NCBI GenBank assembly: GCA_000320605.2
Contig: KB445808.1
Span: 496,001-560,000 of the forward strand
Direction: 5' to 3'
DNA: 64,000 bases
Source: Gelatoporia subvermispora B
Lineage: Eukaryota; Basidiomycota; Agaricomycetes; Polyporales; Gelatoporiaceae
A model generated the notes under the pieces. The model was given only the letters and a program-made list of their open reading frames with translations. It was not told where the DNA came from and did not search any database. A program made the translations under genes and the position numbers. This document shows, one piece after another, positions 45,045 through 56,760 of this stretch; the first letter of the stretch is position 1, and each line of letters starts with the position of its first letter.

Positions 45045-46694
45045 TTAGCGGAAGATTAGATGCGCAGGCGCGTTGAACGTGGTCAGACGGATCTCCCCAT
45101 AGTTTCTGGTATCCTCAACCGGGCCCCAGTATATTGTGCCCTCGTTGACACCCGGGCTTACGCCACGGTTGAGTCCATTGCGTGTGCGCCCCCGGCCGGC
45201 CGGATCGGGCTGAACAGTATTCGTATCAGTGATAAGGTCCGCGTCCGGCGAGGATCGCGTGGACCAGGTTCCCTCGAACGTGTTTGGCACGCTGACCGTG
45301 ATTGGCGCACCCCAGGTGCGCGCATCGACGTGCAGATCGACGTCGAGCGGTGCGGAGGGAAAGGTAACATTGAGGGCTTTGTTGCCGGAGGTGGCAGCGT
45401 TGACTTTGAATGCACCACCGGAGCGTGATGGGGAGGTGGATGTGAGGTTCACTGTTGCTTCAATGCTGCGGAGGTGGGAGGTGAGAGCTTAAGGTTGTGT
45501 AGTCCCTTGTTAAGGAAATGCTGTACCTTTCACTGGCGTCAAGTAAGTGTAGCTCCGTGGGCACACCGCTGTTGTCGTTGAGCATTGTCACATTGGCATT
45601 GATCGTGGATCCGTGACCCTCGATTTTCAGTGATGAAGAAGTCTCGAAGGATCCAGATATCCATGCATCATATGTTGAGATACTTGCGTGCTCAGCGTAT
45701 AGGGACTAGGATGATGAATTATTTGTCCAGCAAGCAGATCCAGAAGACATACATGAACGAGTATTGGGAATTTCTTGCTGTTCAAAGACACCGTCCCGAA
45801 ATCGATGCTCCCTTTGAGGTCCGCGACGTCATGTGCGAAATAAGGAAGGTCTGTCTCCAGGTGATTGATCCTCAATGGCGAGTCGCCTGTTACCGGCAGT
45901 CGCACCTTGATGTCGAAGAAGGCGTGGTATCCCCTGGGTCTATTTGGCCAATGGATGGCCGCCTTAGAAATGCTCAAAATTCATACCTGGCTTGCGGTAA
46001 ATGAGTTTGACTTACGAATATGCCCACGCCGTGCTTATTTTGATCTCGTTGGAGAAGACATACCCGGGTCCATTCCAACACGTCAATGATGCCGTAGAAA
46101 GCGGATATTTCGACCGACGCATGGTGAGGGCTGACATTTGGAGAGGTGATGATCTCGATTGAGCCTTCTAATTGATTTTCAGCACCTGTGGCAATGAAGT
46201 ACAGAAGCTCGGAATCCAATGGAAGTTCAAATGTTGTCTGCGCGCTATGTGGGAAATGGTGTTGGTTGCCGTAAGTGGGATTCAGATTCCAAGCCGCGTA
46301 GCTGATGCAAGGCTCTGGTGTATCAGGAGAGATCACTTGGAGATTTCTTCTCTCCACTACATTAAGCTGTGAGATTGAGAAGTCATGAATTCGAGAAGAA
46401 CAGGTCAAATAAGCCACTCACTATGTGTTGTAGTTCCCGGAACAACCCACCAACAAGCATTGCGAATAAAAAGCCAAAGGCACATCCCCGGTACCGTTGT
46501 AGCCGAAATGTTCTCTTAAGCGGCAACGGAGCAGGTGTTGTTGGTGAGACGACTAGGCGATCGGTGTCGGTCGGCGTAGAGGTAGATGCAGAAAGGTCCG
46601 CGAGTTCTACCGCGGGCGGGATCGGAGGTCGTGAGTGCTTGCCCGTCTGAACATCTTCTTCAGCGATGAAGTCACTGGGATCATGCAGAATCAT
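45045..46694 (-). CDS. Single-pass membrane protein with a beta-rich ectodomain (unknown)
   Basis: Five exons (46694-46422, 46366-46016, 45962-45753, 45690-45527, 45465-45045), all in phase, 472 residues. The N-terminal 65 residues are cytoplasmic-looking and acidic, followed by basic KRTFRLQRYR and a membrane helix (GCAFGFLFAMLVGGLF) at about 70-88, the layout of a type II signal anchor. The remaining 380 residues would lie outside the cytosol. They alternate short strands and Ser/Thr/Gly/Asn turns (GSIDFGTVSLNSKKFPILV, ISGSFETSSSLKIEG, FKVNAATSGNKALNVTFP), which looks like a beta-helix or adhesin-type fold. Several N-x-S/T sites are present. Proteins of this design are frequent in mushroom-forming fungi; no function is known to me. 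Confidence 0.8.
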
Positions 46695-47424
46695 GAGAAC
46701 TTAGAAGTGATATATGGCAGATGACTGAGGTATATCAGGATATAAATGTGGGTGACCACCCCCAGCAGACAGGTACGATGAACAGGTCGTCAAGCACAGC
46801 TAAACCCGACCAGCGCTCCTCGTCGATCAATTTTGATGCGCAGCCACTGCATCGGGTGGTCTGAACACTCAACGTCTCAGGCTTGGGTCCATGTCCGGAG
46901 TGCACAGCCGTATTTAGGGGCTGCAAAACATATAGAAATCGAGCCCAACCGTGGCTTAACCAGAAAGCCATGTTTTGAGCAGATCACTGGGGCACAAAAC
47001 AAAGCACAATCTTGAGATTGGGTTGTTGGATGAGCGTACGCGATGGTCGGCATCTCCTTTTTTGGACAGGACGCGTCCCGCGCAAAGCGCCTATAATCCA
47101 CGTGACAGCCGTCCCGTTGCACTGGTCCACGCGTCCCTGTGCCGCACTCGTGGAACTTGGAGGTCACTGAGAGGTCGAAACGCCTCTGCAACAAACAACG
47201 GATTCAAGGTGTGTATAGAATGTTTATCATGCATGCGCAGAGTGGAAAGTGCGCGAGGAAAACTCGAGGTTCACCAGAATCTCGTCTTCGTCCCATCCTA
47301 TCGCGGAAATGCTGGATGAGCTGGCGGACTAAATACGTATAATCCGTGGGCTAGTCTTAGCGTGGTTTGGCGGGATCACTAACGTGCACCATCCTAGATC
47401 TGAGGAACCTTCTAATTGTCCAGA
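46695..47424. other. Divergent intergenic region
   Basis: 730 bp between two divergent genes. No gene or repeat seen. Confidence 0.4.
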
Positions 47425-49029
47425 ATGGTCCTGCAGGTAGCTTATGTGGCAATCTCTACAATCCTTCCTTCGAAATACTGGTTGCGCGCTGGCGTCACAG
47501 CTGGCGCTCTTCTCATTGTGCATGCCTTTGCTAGAGGGCCAAACACATCCCGGGAGAGGAATCTTCATGCGCGCACAGTCATAATTACAGTTGCGTGACC
47601 CATCCACTTGCCCTCAGATGACTGGCCTCTCACAGTGAAGTCTCGTCAGTAGGGAGGCTTCACGCCGTTGGGATTGTCGCTCATTACTGCGCTTGCAAGA
47701 CGCGGAGCACATATTATTGCTCTGTCACCTTACCCTCTGGATCACCCCTATCCTTCGGTGCTCATCCCTCTACTCCGATCAACCACGAATAACGAGAACA
47801 TCTACGCTGAATATGCAGACCTCTCCAATGCCGCTTCTGTGCGTGACTTTTGCACGCGGTTCCTGACCGGGAGTGAGCAGCGCTTGGACGCTATCATCTT
47901 TGGGCATGAATATCACGGGATCGGCTCTCTCTTCGGGCTTGGACATACGAAGGAAAGCAAAGTCGCAACGGAGGAGACGCGAGAAACTGCCTCTCTTGCG
48001 ACGTTCCTCATTGCCACGCTACTTCTTCCCGCACTTCTTGTGGCACCAACCGAACGCGATATCCGCATCGTTAACGTCGTCAACCCGTTCTATGCTGCAG
48101 CAATACCTACGTTTGCTTCCGACCTGGTGTCTCCACCAGACTTGAGCTCTGCCTCTGTGTTCTATCTGGAGGGACGCAGAGCTCTCCGCTCCATCGTGCT
48201 TACTCGCCATCTCCAGCGTGTTCTGGACTCCCTGCCAAACCGTGCGCCGACGAAAGAAGACAAGGCCGGATCGTCTACGGACTCACAGAAGGAATGTGTC
48301 GAACCTCGACAGACGGCTCATGCTCCTTCTAACATAGTCGCAACCTCTGTGAGCCCTGGGATCAGCCGTAAGGACACAATAGCCCCCCTGTTCGCTGCCG
48401 AACGGGACATGGGCCACTGGTCACTCTTTGGTTTCGTCTTGTACGTACTCTATCATGAGATACGTGTTCACAACATGACCTCGTGTGGCTGACGCGAGTC
48501 CGCCAGGTACTATTTGCTCTTCCCTATCGTCTGGCTCTTCTCAAAGACCTCCGACGCGGCAATGCAGACCGCTCTGCACGTGCTCTTCCTCCCGACGCCC
48601 TTCAAGAGCGCCTTTGCAAAGATATCCGCCTCGATCAATCCCGGTTCGGCTGACAACACGTCGGAGCAGCAGTCGACAGTGGATCCCGCGGTGTTCGCTG
48701 CAGAAGAGGTCCTGAAGCCCGGCGCACTGTACCGTGAATGCGCTGTCGTCACGACCAGGATCCCCGTCCCTTCGTCGCTCGCACCTGCAGCTAATGAGGC
48801 TGCTCAGGACAACGCAGACAAGAAGGGAAAGGGCAAGAAGAAAGAAGGCGAGAAGGCTACTGCGGGGAGCGAGACTAGTCCACCGGATGATGGAGAGCTA
48901 GGAGGGGAGGCACTAGGTCGGGCGGTGTGGGAGTGGTATGAGATGAAGTTGAAGGTATGGGAGGCTCGGTTCAAGGATGAGAAGGCCAAATCCGATGATA
49001 AGACTCCAACGCAAACAAAGAAGGAGTAG
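47425..49029 (+). CDS. SDR-like protein of the fungal DUF1776 type
   Basis: Three exons (47425-47589, 47653-48440, 48507-49029) give 491 residues. Residues 20-40 are a hydrophobic segment (WLRAGVTAGALLIVHAFA), probably a membrane anchor. A Rossmann start follows: RTVIITGGFTPLG, a TGGxxxLG pattern spanning intron 1, then LSLITALARRGAHIIALSP. Later segments match a short-chain dehydrogenase layout (DAIIFGHEY for the NNAG strand, DIRIVNVVNPFYA), but no Tyr-x-x-x-Lys catalytic pair is evident (SSASVFYLEGRRAL has Tyr without the Lys), so it may be inactive. A C-terminal hydrophobic stretch (LFGFVLYYLLFPIVWLF) and a Lys/Glu-rich tail follow. The family name is from memory of fungal proteomes. Intron 1 has an unusual donor (GTTGCG). 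Confidence 0.75.
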
Positions 49030-49444
49030 GTGTGCCTCAGGTGAGCTTGCCTGGTCGTTAGACTGCAATGCCCGAACTTAGTCTGCGTTTTCAGAATTAT
49101 TTCAACCCTACTGGATAACCTACAAGTTCGCGCCCAAAGTACTCTGAATCAGTCTGCGGCCCGGCCAAGAGTTGCGAGATGTGCTATGTACCAGGAACTA
49201 TATCCTGGCAAAACATTCTTGCATATTCTCAGCCCTCGCCTGCTGCAACTTAGAGCTGGATGTGACCGCCGGAATGTGCGGTAGAAAGATGCCTTGGAGT
49301 GCTGATGTGAATGACTGTCGCACCCATTCGCATGTCGGTCATCCAATTCCCCGATTCTGCCAACATAGGTTCTCTATACAATACATCCATGCCCCAGCTC
49401 CCAATGATAATGACCTAGGTATCGCCACAGCCATGGCTTAGACA
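49030..49444. other. Convergent 3' flanks
   Basis: Shared 3' flank of two convergent genes. No gene seen. Confidence 0.4.
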
Positions 49445-50957
49445 TTACGCCTGTGGCTCCGAGGTGACATTCCATTGCGGGCCAAATGCTTGCTCTTGAG
49501 GCAGACTCTCCAACTCCGGGATTCCGTTGTCCGGCCGCACCACTCGCCATCCGCTCCTGATACCGGGACCCAGGAAACGAACGAAGGCCAGATCCCATAC
49601 GATCGTGAGGAAGCTCGTTCTATCCATTGGTTCCACCTGCGTCATGCGTTGTAGCGCGTTGGCCAACTCGCGCACTGCATCAGCGGTTTCCGTTGCGTCA
49701 AGAACGAACGTCAAGTGCGTCAATGACACGTCCCTCACCGCCTTGAGCAACGTCAACTCGTGCTGAAGCAGACGTTAGTAAGAGACTGCCTGCCTGTTGT
49801 TGAGAGGCACTCACGAAGAGCGAGAACCGGGCCCCAAGGCTCCTGTAGCATGAAACGCGTCTGCCATTTGGACGGATAGTGACGCGTATATCTAGCTCGA
49901 TGTTCCGTATCATGATAGGCATGAAAGTTATCAGCAAAGGGATCTGGTTTTCGTTCAGTCGGAGCTTGAGGCGCTGTGGTGGCGTCTCGTCAAAGACGCT
50001 CTGCACACATCGTAACAGACGTGAGTTTTCAGCATCTGAGCATCTGGTCGCGAGGTCGACTGTCATCCGTTGTACTCGTCCACACAAACCCAGTGCATAC
50101 AGGGAGCGAGGATCTCCCGTCACGTCTTCCAGGTCTTGCCAGTATCCACCTGTGTTCAAGACATCGCAGTTTCGTTCCCGGATAGCGGCGAGTTGGTGTA
50201 TGCTCTCACGGTGGAGGTACGTTCGCCCGGCGCCAGGGCTCTTGTACACGCTAATTGCGAGGCTGCGGATGCGCGGGAAGGAGGCAGCGAGAGCGCCTAC
50301 ATTGTGAAGGTCGTCAGTCCCAAGACGGAGCGCTGTGACAGAAGCGAATTGGTGGAGGGATTGGTGAAGGCGTCCGTCCATTTGGAAGGTCTTCAAGGAC
50401 CGTGTCGAACCACCCAGGATCCCGGAGACATCAGGGGCAGTGTCGTCGTCCGCGGAGTGCAAGAAGTAGGTCACGGCTTGAGCCAAGGGTACGTTCATTT
50501 TCTTCAGGATCTCGATCCCCCGCGTACCCAGGTGCCAAAACTTGACCGACGTCAGCTTTGGCAAGCCGCAGATAGTACCGCCCAATGCGGGCCTCAGAGT
50601 CAGCAGCTCTTCACAATTGACCATGGATAATGATTCGAGGTTGCGCGCATGCAACAGAATTTGGAGCAAGGAGTATGCAAATATTGGCGTCGCGTCGCGC
50701 GGTGTCGGTAGGATAGCCGGGAAAGAGCGGAGACACCCTGCGCGATATGGCATGTCGGTGAGTATGTACTTCCAGAAGTCTTGACCGCGATCACGGGGTA
50801 GCTCGTCGAAATCGAAGTTTTGTAAGAGCAGCCTGACTCCGTGCCGATGCAGATCCTTGCAACAGAGCATGAATGACAGGAGTGTCGCACGAGGGAGAAA
50901 CTCCATTATTAGGCAGAGGATATCATAGTTTATATCGACCGCTTTCGGCCGTGTCAT
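49445..50957 (-). CDS. F-box / leucine-rich-repeat-like protein
   Basis: Two exons (50957-49815 and 49762-49445), phase 0, 486 residues. The N-terminal F-box is typical of agaricomycete families: INYDILCLIMEFLPRATLLS, then MLCCKDLHRHGVRLLL. The body repeats short Leu-rich segments of LRR type, such as ARNLESLSMVNCEEL, LPKLTSVKFWHLGTRGIEIL, SVTALRLGTDDLHNV and FPRIRSLAISVYKS. The last exon closes with SLTHLTFVLDATETADAV and RSGWRVVRPDNG. It probably acts as a substrate receptor of an SCF ubiquitin ligase. Such genes are numerous and fast-evolving in mushrooms, so no specific target can be named. Confidence 0.85.
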
Positions 50958-52227
50958 CTGGAGGGAGCTTACGGAGATGTAGCAAAGAAGTTGGGGAGCA
51001 AATGACGAATATCGAAGCGGACATACGGACAGAGGGTACTGATTTTATAGGTGAAGGCAAAGACGACTTTTCGCTTTGTCCGACGATATAGAGTTAGGTG
51101 GCCTGAAATGTGGCTGGGAACGTGTAGCCTAGCGCAGACGCATACGCTTGGGTTGTAAAGCGCCAAGGCCTTGTCAAGATAAGCAACTTGACGAATGACT
51201 TTGACTTCGGATCCACACAATTTTTCGCGCGATGCGTGAGTATTGAGCACTAAGATATTCGAACAAGCCCATCAAACGGGAGGGCAACAGTTAAACTTCG
51301 ATCGCGCTTGGCGAGAAAACCGGAGGAGACACGTACAACGTGGCTATCAGCGCATGACCCACATGAGTGCTACGTGTCCAGGCCTGATGGGGGACATTCA
51401 ATTGGCACCCGGGCCGTAAATGACTGACTTTCGCTACTTCGTGTGTTGGGCGCTCAAAGGGCATCTGATGAGTTTGAACTCGCTGAACGTGCGTGGGCCA
51501 CCTTCGCCCTTCGTTCCGCGCCATCAACATGTCTACGTTCAGCCTGAGTCCTATTGTGCCCCCGCGCTCGTCGCTATACCTGTAACGTAGCATCCACACC
51601 CCTTACTCAGGTGACTAGTATTATTACCTCAGACGCGCGAAGGAGAACCATGTCGACAAGCTCTAGATGCGAGTGGACGGAGGTACGCCAGCTGTGCGAA
51701 CAGCATAGCTATGTAGAGCAGTAACTGAACTTATTGAATCAAAGGCAACCGAAGTACTTATCCTGGGTATCGCTTCATTATGCAAATCGACCTTCCGTCT
51801 CGTCGTAGATTTTCTGGTCCATTTGACTTTTGATGTCACTGAGTATCGGATGAGTATGACTGTGCTTCTGAGGATCAACACACACTGCTAAAACTCCCCG
51901 TGTACTGGTCACACTGATGTCGTTTGTTGTGCTTCTTGTGTCTCAAGCTATGCCCGGTTCTCTCGAGACTCATCATGCGGGGTCTGGCCTTGAGCTGTGA
52001 CAGTCGCAGGCAGAGATACCGCCTCTTGTGGCACAGCTCACCCAACCACACACCAATATGTCAAAACCCAACACTGCAGACATTGTGAACGTTCATCACG
52101 AATGGCGATAGTCCATAGTGATCGATATCCACCGGATACTCATCCAATTCAATGTCCATGGAATTGATATAATGTTGTAGTACAATAAGTGAGCAAGGCA
52201 TTTTGATGATTGTGCCTTTGAGGTACG
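50958..52227. other. Gene-poor stretch
   Basis: 1.27 kb. Short open frames only, none with start/splice context or family resemblance. No repeat recognised. Confidence 0.45.
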
Positions 52228-53850
52228 TCAGGGGATGTGTACTGCAGAGGGGGCCGTAATCGTTATGATATCTGTCGGTACATTCTCAAGGTGTGCGCTT
52301 GGCACCGACAGTATCGCACCGGAGGGTTCCAATTCAGATGACAGGAATCCGATCGTGGACATCTGGGCCGCAGTAGTGCTGCGCTGGACAGACATGGATG
52401 CCATATATCCTAACGCTGTGAGCTCCCGTTTGGGGTCGCGTAGATTGAGCATAAGTCGTGAGACCAACGTGGATGATATTCTGTACCATGTCAGCCTATC
52501 ACCGTTGAAGACACGATACGGGACCTACACATTCACTAAGATCGTGGCCATTCCTTTTGCTTCAAACTGTACCCTTCTGTCGGTGAATAATCTCGCACAT
52601 AGAGAATGCAGCGTACCGAGGAGAGCTGCGGCGGATGTAGCTAAGTGGTATAAGAGGCAAAATAGTCAAGCATCGACTCACAAAAAATGTCAGGATATTG
52701 ATGACGCTCGCCAGTACGATGGCGCCGAAGTAGATGGTGCCTGGTTACAAGTGATTAGCATAGCATCTACGATCTACATACGAATGTCAAGACCATCTCT
52801 TAGCATTAAGCGGACAAGGGAGCCTTTCCAGAACATGCCGCTCTTCACAGTCTGGACAAGAGTCAAAATGAATATCAGGGTGTCGAATAGCAGCATCGCG
52901 CCCCATGTAGCAGCAAGATCTAGACGGACAGATGGCTTTGTTAGCGTAGAACCGAGATCAGAATCAGAAGCATTACTTACACTCGGCTCTAGTAGATCAC
53001 GATCAGTCCAGAAAGTAAGTACTGCAGATAGTTTCAGACTCACTGTGCTTGCGACAATGATGTATCACAGCCTATCTGATGCAAAAATATGCTAGATCCT
53101 TCTGGAAGACTCTTCTCACTAGTGACAGACCACTGTTTTTATTGTGAAATTGTCTATCGCATACTGGCACAAGGGCATTATATGACTCACTATGACGACT
53201 CCGGTACCAGTAGCGAGAATGAACACGATAATAGAGAGGACAAGTTTACTCCGCTTGTACAGAGCATATGTTCGCATTGTCAAGAGGGCTACAGTGATGC
53301 GTCAATTTAACTCACTGATGAGTCAGGTGAAAGGCACCTGCGACAAGGACTTGCGTAGCTAGTGAGGTATATTGATGATATGTTTGCAGCGAGCGACATC
53401 TAGACGTGGGATTTCAGCATCTTCTGCCCAACGTTGGCGTATGTCAACTCACTCCTGTTATTCGACAATAGTTGCGTAAAACTGCTAGGAGAACATACGT
53501 CGACACTTACTGACTCTGGTATGATTCCAAAAAATTCAATGACCACAGGTACCGACCCGAGCAATGCCAAATAGCGGTTCGCAGCATATAACAAGAAAGC
53601 CCATGAGAGGTCCTTTCTCCAAAATCTCTCGACTTCCGCGGTAAATGTCAGGCAGTAGTCGAAGTATAGAATTGCTACAGTGAATTTAAGCGGACTCGCT
53701 ACCCAGACCAGATTTTAGGCTATGTGCTCACTCAATGACATGGCGGTGACACCGCGATTGACTTGGACCCCTTCGAACCTATTGAGAACTAGAATTAAAG
53801 CCCTCTCGAGGTAACTTAGATACTCACGTAATGATTTGTGAGTCTGTCAT
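52228..53850 (-). CDS. DUF6533-type multi-pass membrane protein, exon chain incomplete
   Basis: Recognisable exons on the minus strand, in order: 53850-53828 (MTDSQII), 53778-53732, 53698-53511 (LYFDYCLTFTAEVERFW, AANRYLALLGSVPVVIEFF), about 53288-53191 (LLTMRTYALYKRSKLVLSII), 52919-52794 (GAMLLFDTLIFILTLVQ, LVRLMLRDG), 52740-52682 (TIYFGAIVLASVINILTFF) and a last exon ending at 52228 that contains SRLMLNLRDPKREL. The membrane-helix order and the motifs (FDY...E, ANRY, MRTYALY, LxRDG, SRLMLNLR) match the DUF6533 family, which is abundant in mushrooms and of unknown function. The first three exons join in phase. The joins between 53.51-53.29 kb and 52.68-52.50 kb were not resolved, and all frames there contain stops, so this may be a pseudogene. 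Confidence 0.65.
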
Positions 53851-54747
53851 GTCTGTCGACGTGAATGTAGAGTGTGACATTGGGAAGACAGTTTTGAGGT
53901 CCGGGACACCCTGATTTCTATAGTCTTTGCCTCTGATCCGATCGCGTTCGTGGACAATCACCGATTGAGGGCTCGGTCGGGCAGCTGTCTTGAACACAAC
54001 GTTTCACTTTGCAACTGAGAACAGCCTCAGCGCAGTGTTTGCAGGTCTAGTCCTGAAGACTGCGAAAGACCCACCATCGACCTGGACAGGCTGAGAACCT
54101 GTCAGGACCAGCCCAAGCACCGGACCAAGTATGGCCCCGTCGTCAGTACTCGATATTTACGGTTGGAATCAAAGACCGGTCTGCACCGGACCTGCCAACG
54201 CTACGTCGACACAGGCCTCTCGTGGATAACGCGCTGTCAATCAAACCACCTTGGATCAATGGCTTGTTCATAGAGTGTGAGAATACGGAGACACCATCGT
54301 CCCCGTGAGTTTATTTCAAAGATGTGTTGACATTAGGCTAACCGAGACGGTTGTACTGTACCATTGTCTCTGTGCGCTCGGTGCATATATTACTTTCAGC
54401 GGGTTTCCTGCAGAGTACAGGAGTCATAGCTTGTAGACATCGATACTTGACGCGCGCTCGCGAGGCACGGCAAATAAGCACAGCCACCCCCAAACAGATT
54501 CGTGTGGCCGCTCAGAACATTGGGGCCTCAAGTAGGGCGACGTCGTTTGCGAAAGGGGATAGCAAGGGTTAACCACGTATGGGTCTGGGTCGCATAATAC
54601 ATCAATAATCTGCGGTTGTTGAAGTTGGAACTCCTAGCTTGAACCGGAGTACTATGGTCGGCAAGTACTTGCATACAACATGTCCGATCACGTCGTCCCT
54701 CACATCGCCTCTGCGGCGCTTGACGGGCGCGTCGCTGGCCAGCAGAT
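53851..54747. other. Gene-poor stretch
   Basis: 900 bp with no supportable gene. No terminal repeats seen. Confidence 0.4.
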
Positions 54748-54896
54748 TCCGCTCGTTCAAGAACAGAACCAGAACATGTGAAACGTCCCAGAAAGTTCGC
54801 GTACCTATCGGCTATGAGTAAGTCTAACCTAATTGTAGTTTCCCGCGCACTTTTTCAGACGTTTCACAGATTCTAATTTTTTCTTGAACGAGCGGA
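54748..54896. repeat. Fold-back element, about 50-bp arms
   Basis: Left arm starts TCCGCTCGTTCAAGAA and continues through CTGTGAAACGTC-like sequence to about 54801. The reverse complement of 54843-54896 gives TCCGCTCGTTCAAGAA and the same GTGAAACGTC block. The arms are roughly 80% alike and separated by about 41 bp. No coding capacity. Possibly a small palindromic MITE; no target duplication could be settled. Confidence 0.7.
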
Positions 54897-55911
54897 TTGT
54901 ATCTAGATCATCAGGATTCCGCCAACTTCGATATGTGTGTTTCTTGCTAATATGGGTACACCCCCCTTATGAGAACAGCTGAAACGAACTAACTCTCGGT
55001 CGTTACAAGCATGAGTGTGGAAGACCCGGATCGGCGATGTGGCACAGGACCACCGTGAAGCTGTATCTCCGGTTGTCGTGCGTGGTTCAAACTTCATATC
55101 TTCATGCATCAGGGAAATGCACTCTTTCTATGCCTGACGCAATTTCGAAAGCCAGACAAAAGGCGTCAACGTCAGTACATCTCTCTTTACGCAGGTCTTT
55201 GTTGCCCGTCCGAGAGCCCTGAAATGCGAAGCAGGTGGAAGCGGTACGTGAGTGGTGTATTTCACACATCAGGAAATTTTCGCATCGACTTTGACGCCTT
55301 TTGCATGCCTTTCGCGGCTTGCCAGCGTCTTCGCTGCCCTGCCGCGCATCGCAAGGGCGTCCAAGATGCGCACAAGTACCGAGAAGGCAGGCAAGTAAAG
55401 TGGAGATTTTCCTGATGCCATTAGTCAGCGCATACAACCACACCGGGAAGCACTACTATCCGAGCAAAGACGGAGAAGTATAATTGGGATTTGGACCAGC
55501 GATGACTCTCTCGCAGCAAGCATCAAAGCCATCCGCCCTGCTTGGCCCCTTTTGCGGCTGTTCAGCATGGGTGAACATGCCATGCAGATTTCTGAGGCTG
55601 GCTGTTCGTGTAGACCTTTCCTGTGCGTCTTTATCCGCATGAGATCTTGGACCTCTGATCGAATCTCGGGCAATTTGGACCTTTCCTGTGGATCCACATC
55701 AGAATCGAAAATCACGGAGGATACACCGTGGTTGTAGACACTTCGCTTGTGGCGCACTCACTGCATTCCGTAGCGAAGCACTAGCTAGAAAAAAGACAGT
55801 GAGTATGCCTTGTATCGTGCCACCCGCATGTGCAAAAGTACCTAGCTATATCTCTTACAACAAGCGGACACTTGTCACAACCCCACAACGTGATCTATGA
55901 AGACAGCCTGA
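54897..55911. other. Gene-poor stretch upstream of the NACHT relic
   Basis: About 1 kb. No P-loop (GxxGxGKS) is readable in any frame, so the 5' part of the NACHT gene is missing or unrecognisable. No other feature seen. Confidence 0.4.
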
Positions 55912-56760
55912 TCAATCATAGTCGGCGAAGATAATCATATTGAACTTACGGTCTCGAGCTGTCGCGACTTCATGCATATGGTCCTCCGAGAGCGGCCTAG
56001 TGCCGTGCAGAAAGTAGTCGAACTCGCAGATGGGCTTTTCATATACGCAAACACGATCGTCAAATATATCACACAGGACAAGTGCAACGCTCCTCGTGTC
56101 TACGACATGCTGATAAACCCACAACGGTAATCTGGCCCGCCTCAGATGTATGACAGGCACGATGTTCTATATGGCACCATCCTGGAGAATGCGTTCGGCC
56201 AATTCCAGCACGACTCGGAGCGCATGGGGTGGATACGCCAGGTACTCTACTGGCCGGTATTGCGCGCGACCGATATCTGGAGGCGGGGCCAGGTCACAGC
56301 GCAAGACCTCGCTCTTGTCGGGATCCCGAGCTATGTCACGATGGATGTCGTCGAGCGCCTCCAGTCTGTGCTCATTGTCGAGGGCAACATTTCGCTCACT
56401 ACACCTCTCAAAGCATATCAACTCAGCTTCACGCAGTTTCTCGTGGACGAGGCCCGGTGCAGGGACATACGATTTCTCGTGAAAGAGAAAGAAGGCCATG
56501 CAGTTATTACGAGCGGCCTGTTGGGGCTGATGGCGCGAGATAATGTCGAGGATATGCGAGGAAGAGATGGGCGTCTGGAATGGATGTGGATGTGCGCGAT
56601 GCAATAGTGGGATCACCACCTACTCGATGCAGCAGACACCGACCAGCTCCGCCACTCTCTTCACAAATTTGCCGAGTCGCATCTGAGGGACTGCTTATTC
56701 GAAGTACTCCCATGGCAGCACGCTTGGTCATGGACCCATGCCGTTGATAGGGTCGCCATA
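55912..56760 (+). pseudogene. NACHT/STAND NTPase relic (3' part)
   Basis: One reading frame runs through the region with two in-frame stops (TAA at 56128 and TAG at 56605). It reads QKVVELADGLFIYANTIVKY, then DVLYGTILENAFGQF, then PLKAYQLSFTQFLVDEARC followed by RDIRFLV, then HHLLDAADTDQL and KFAESHLRDCLFEVL. This order (GLFIYAAT helix, ILxxAF, a Pro-Leu-x-x-x-HxSFxxFLxDxxRC-like segment, and the LHxFxxxHLLxWxEVL segment) is what follows the nucleotide-binding part in mushroom NACHT proteins. The conserved His in the HxSF motif is Gln here (YQLSF). The P-loop half is absent. NACHT proteins are NLR-like signalling NTPases in fungal self/non-self recognition. Confidence 0.75.

Noticed and set aside
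51291..51599. 102-codon minus-strand frame
   Set aside because: No family resemblance, no splice partners, composition like surrounding non-coding DNA.
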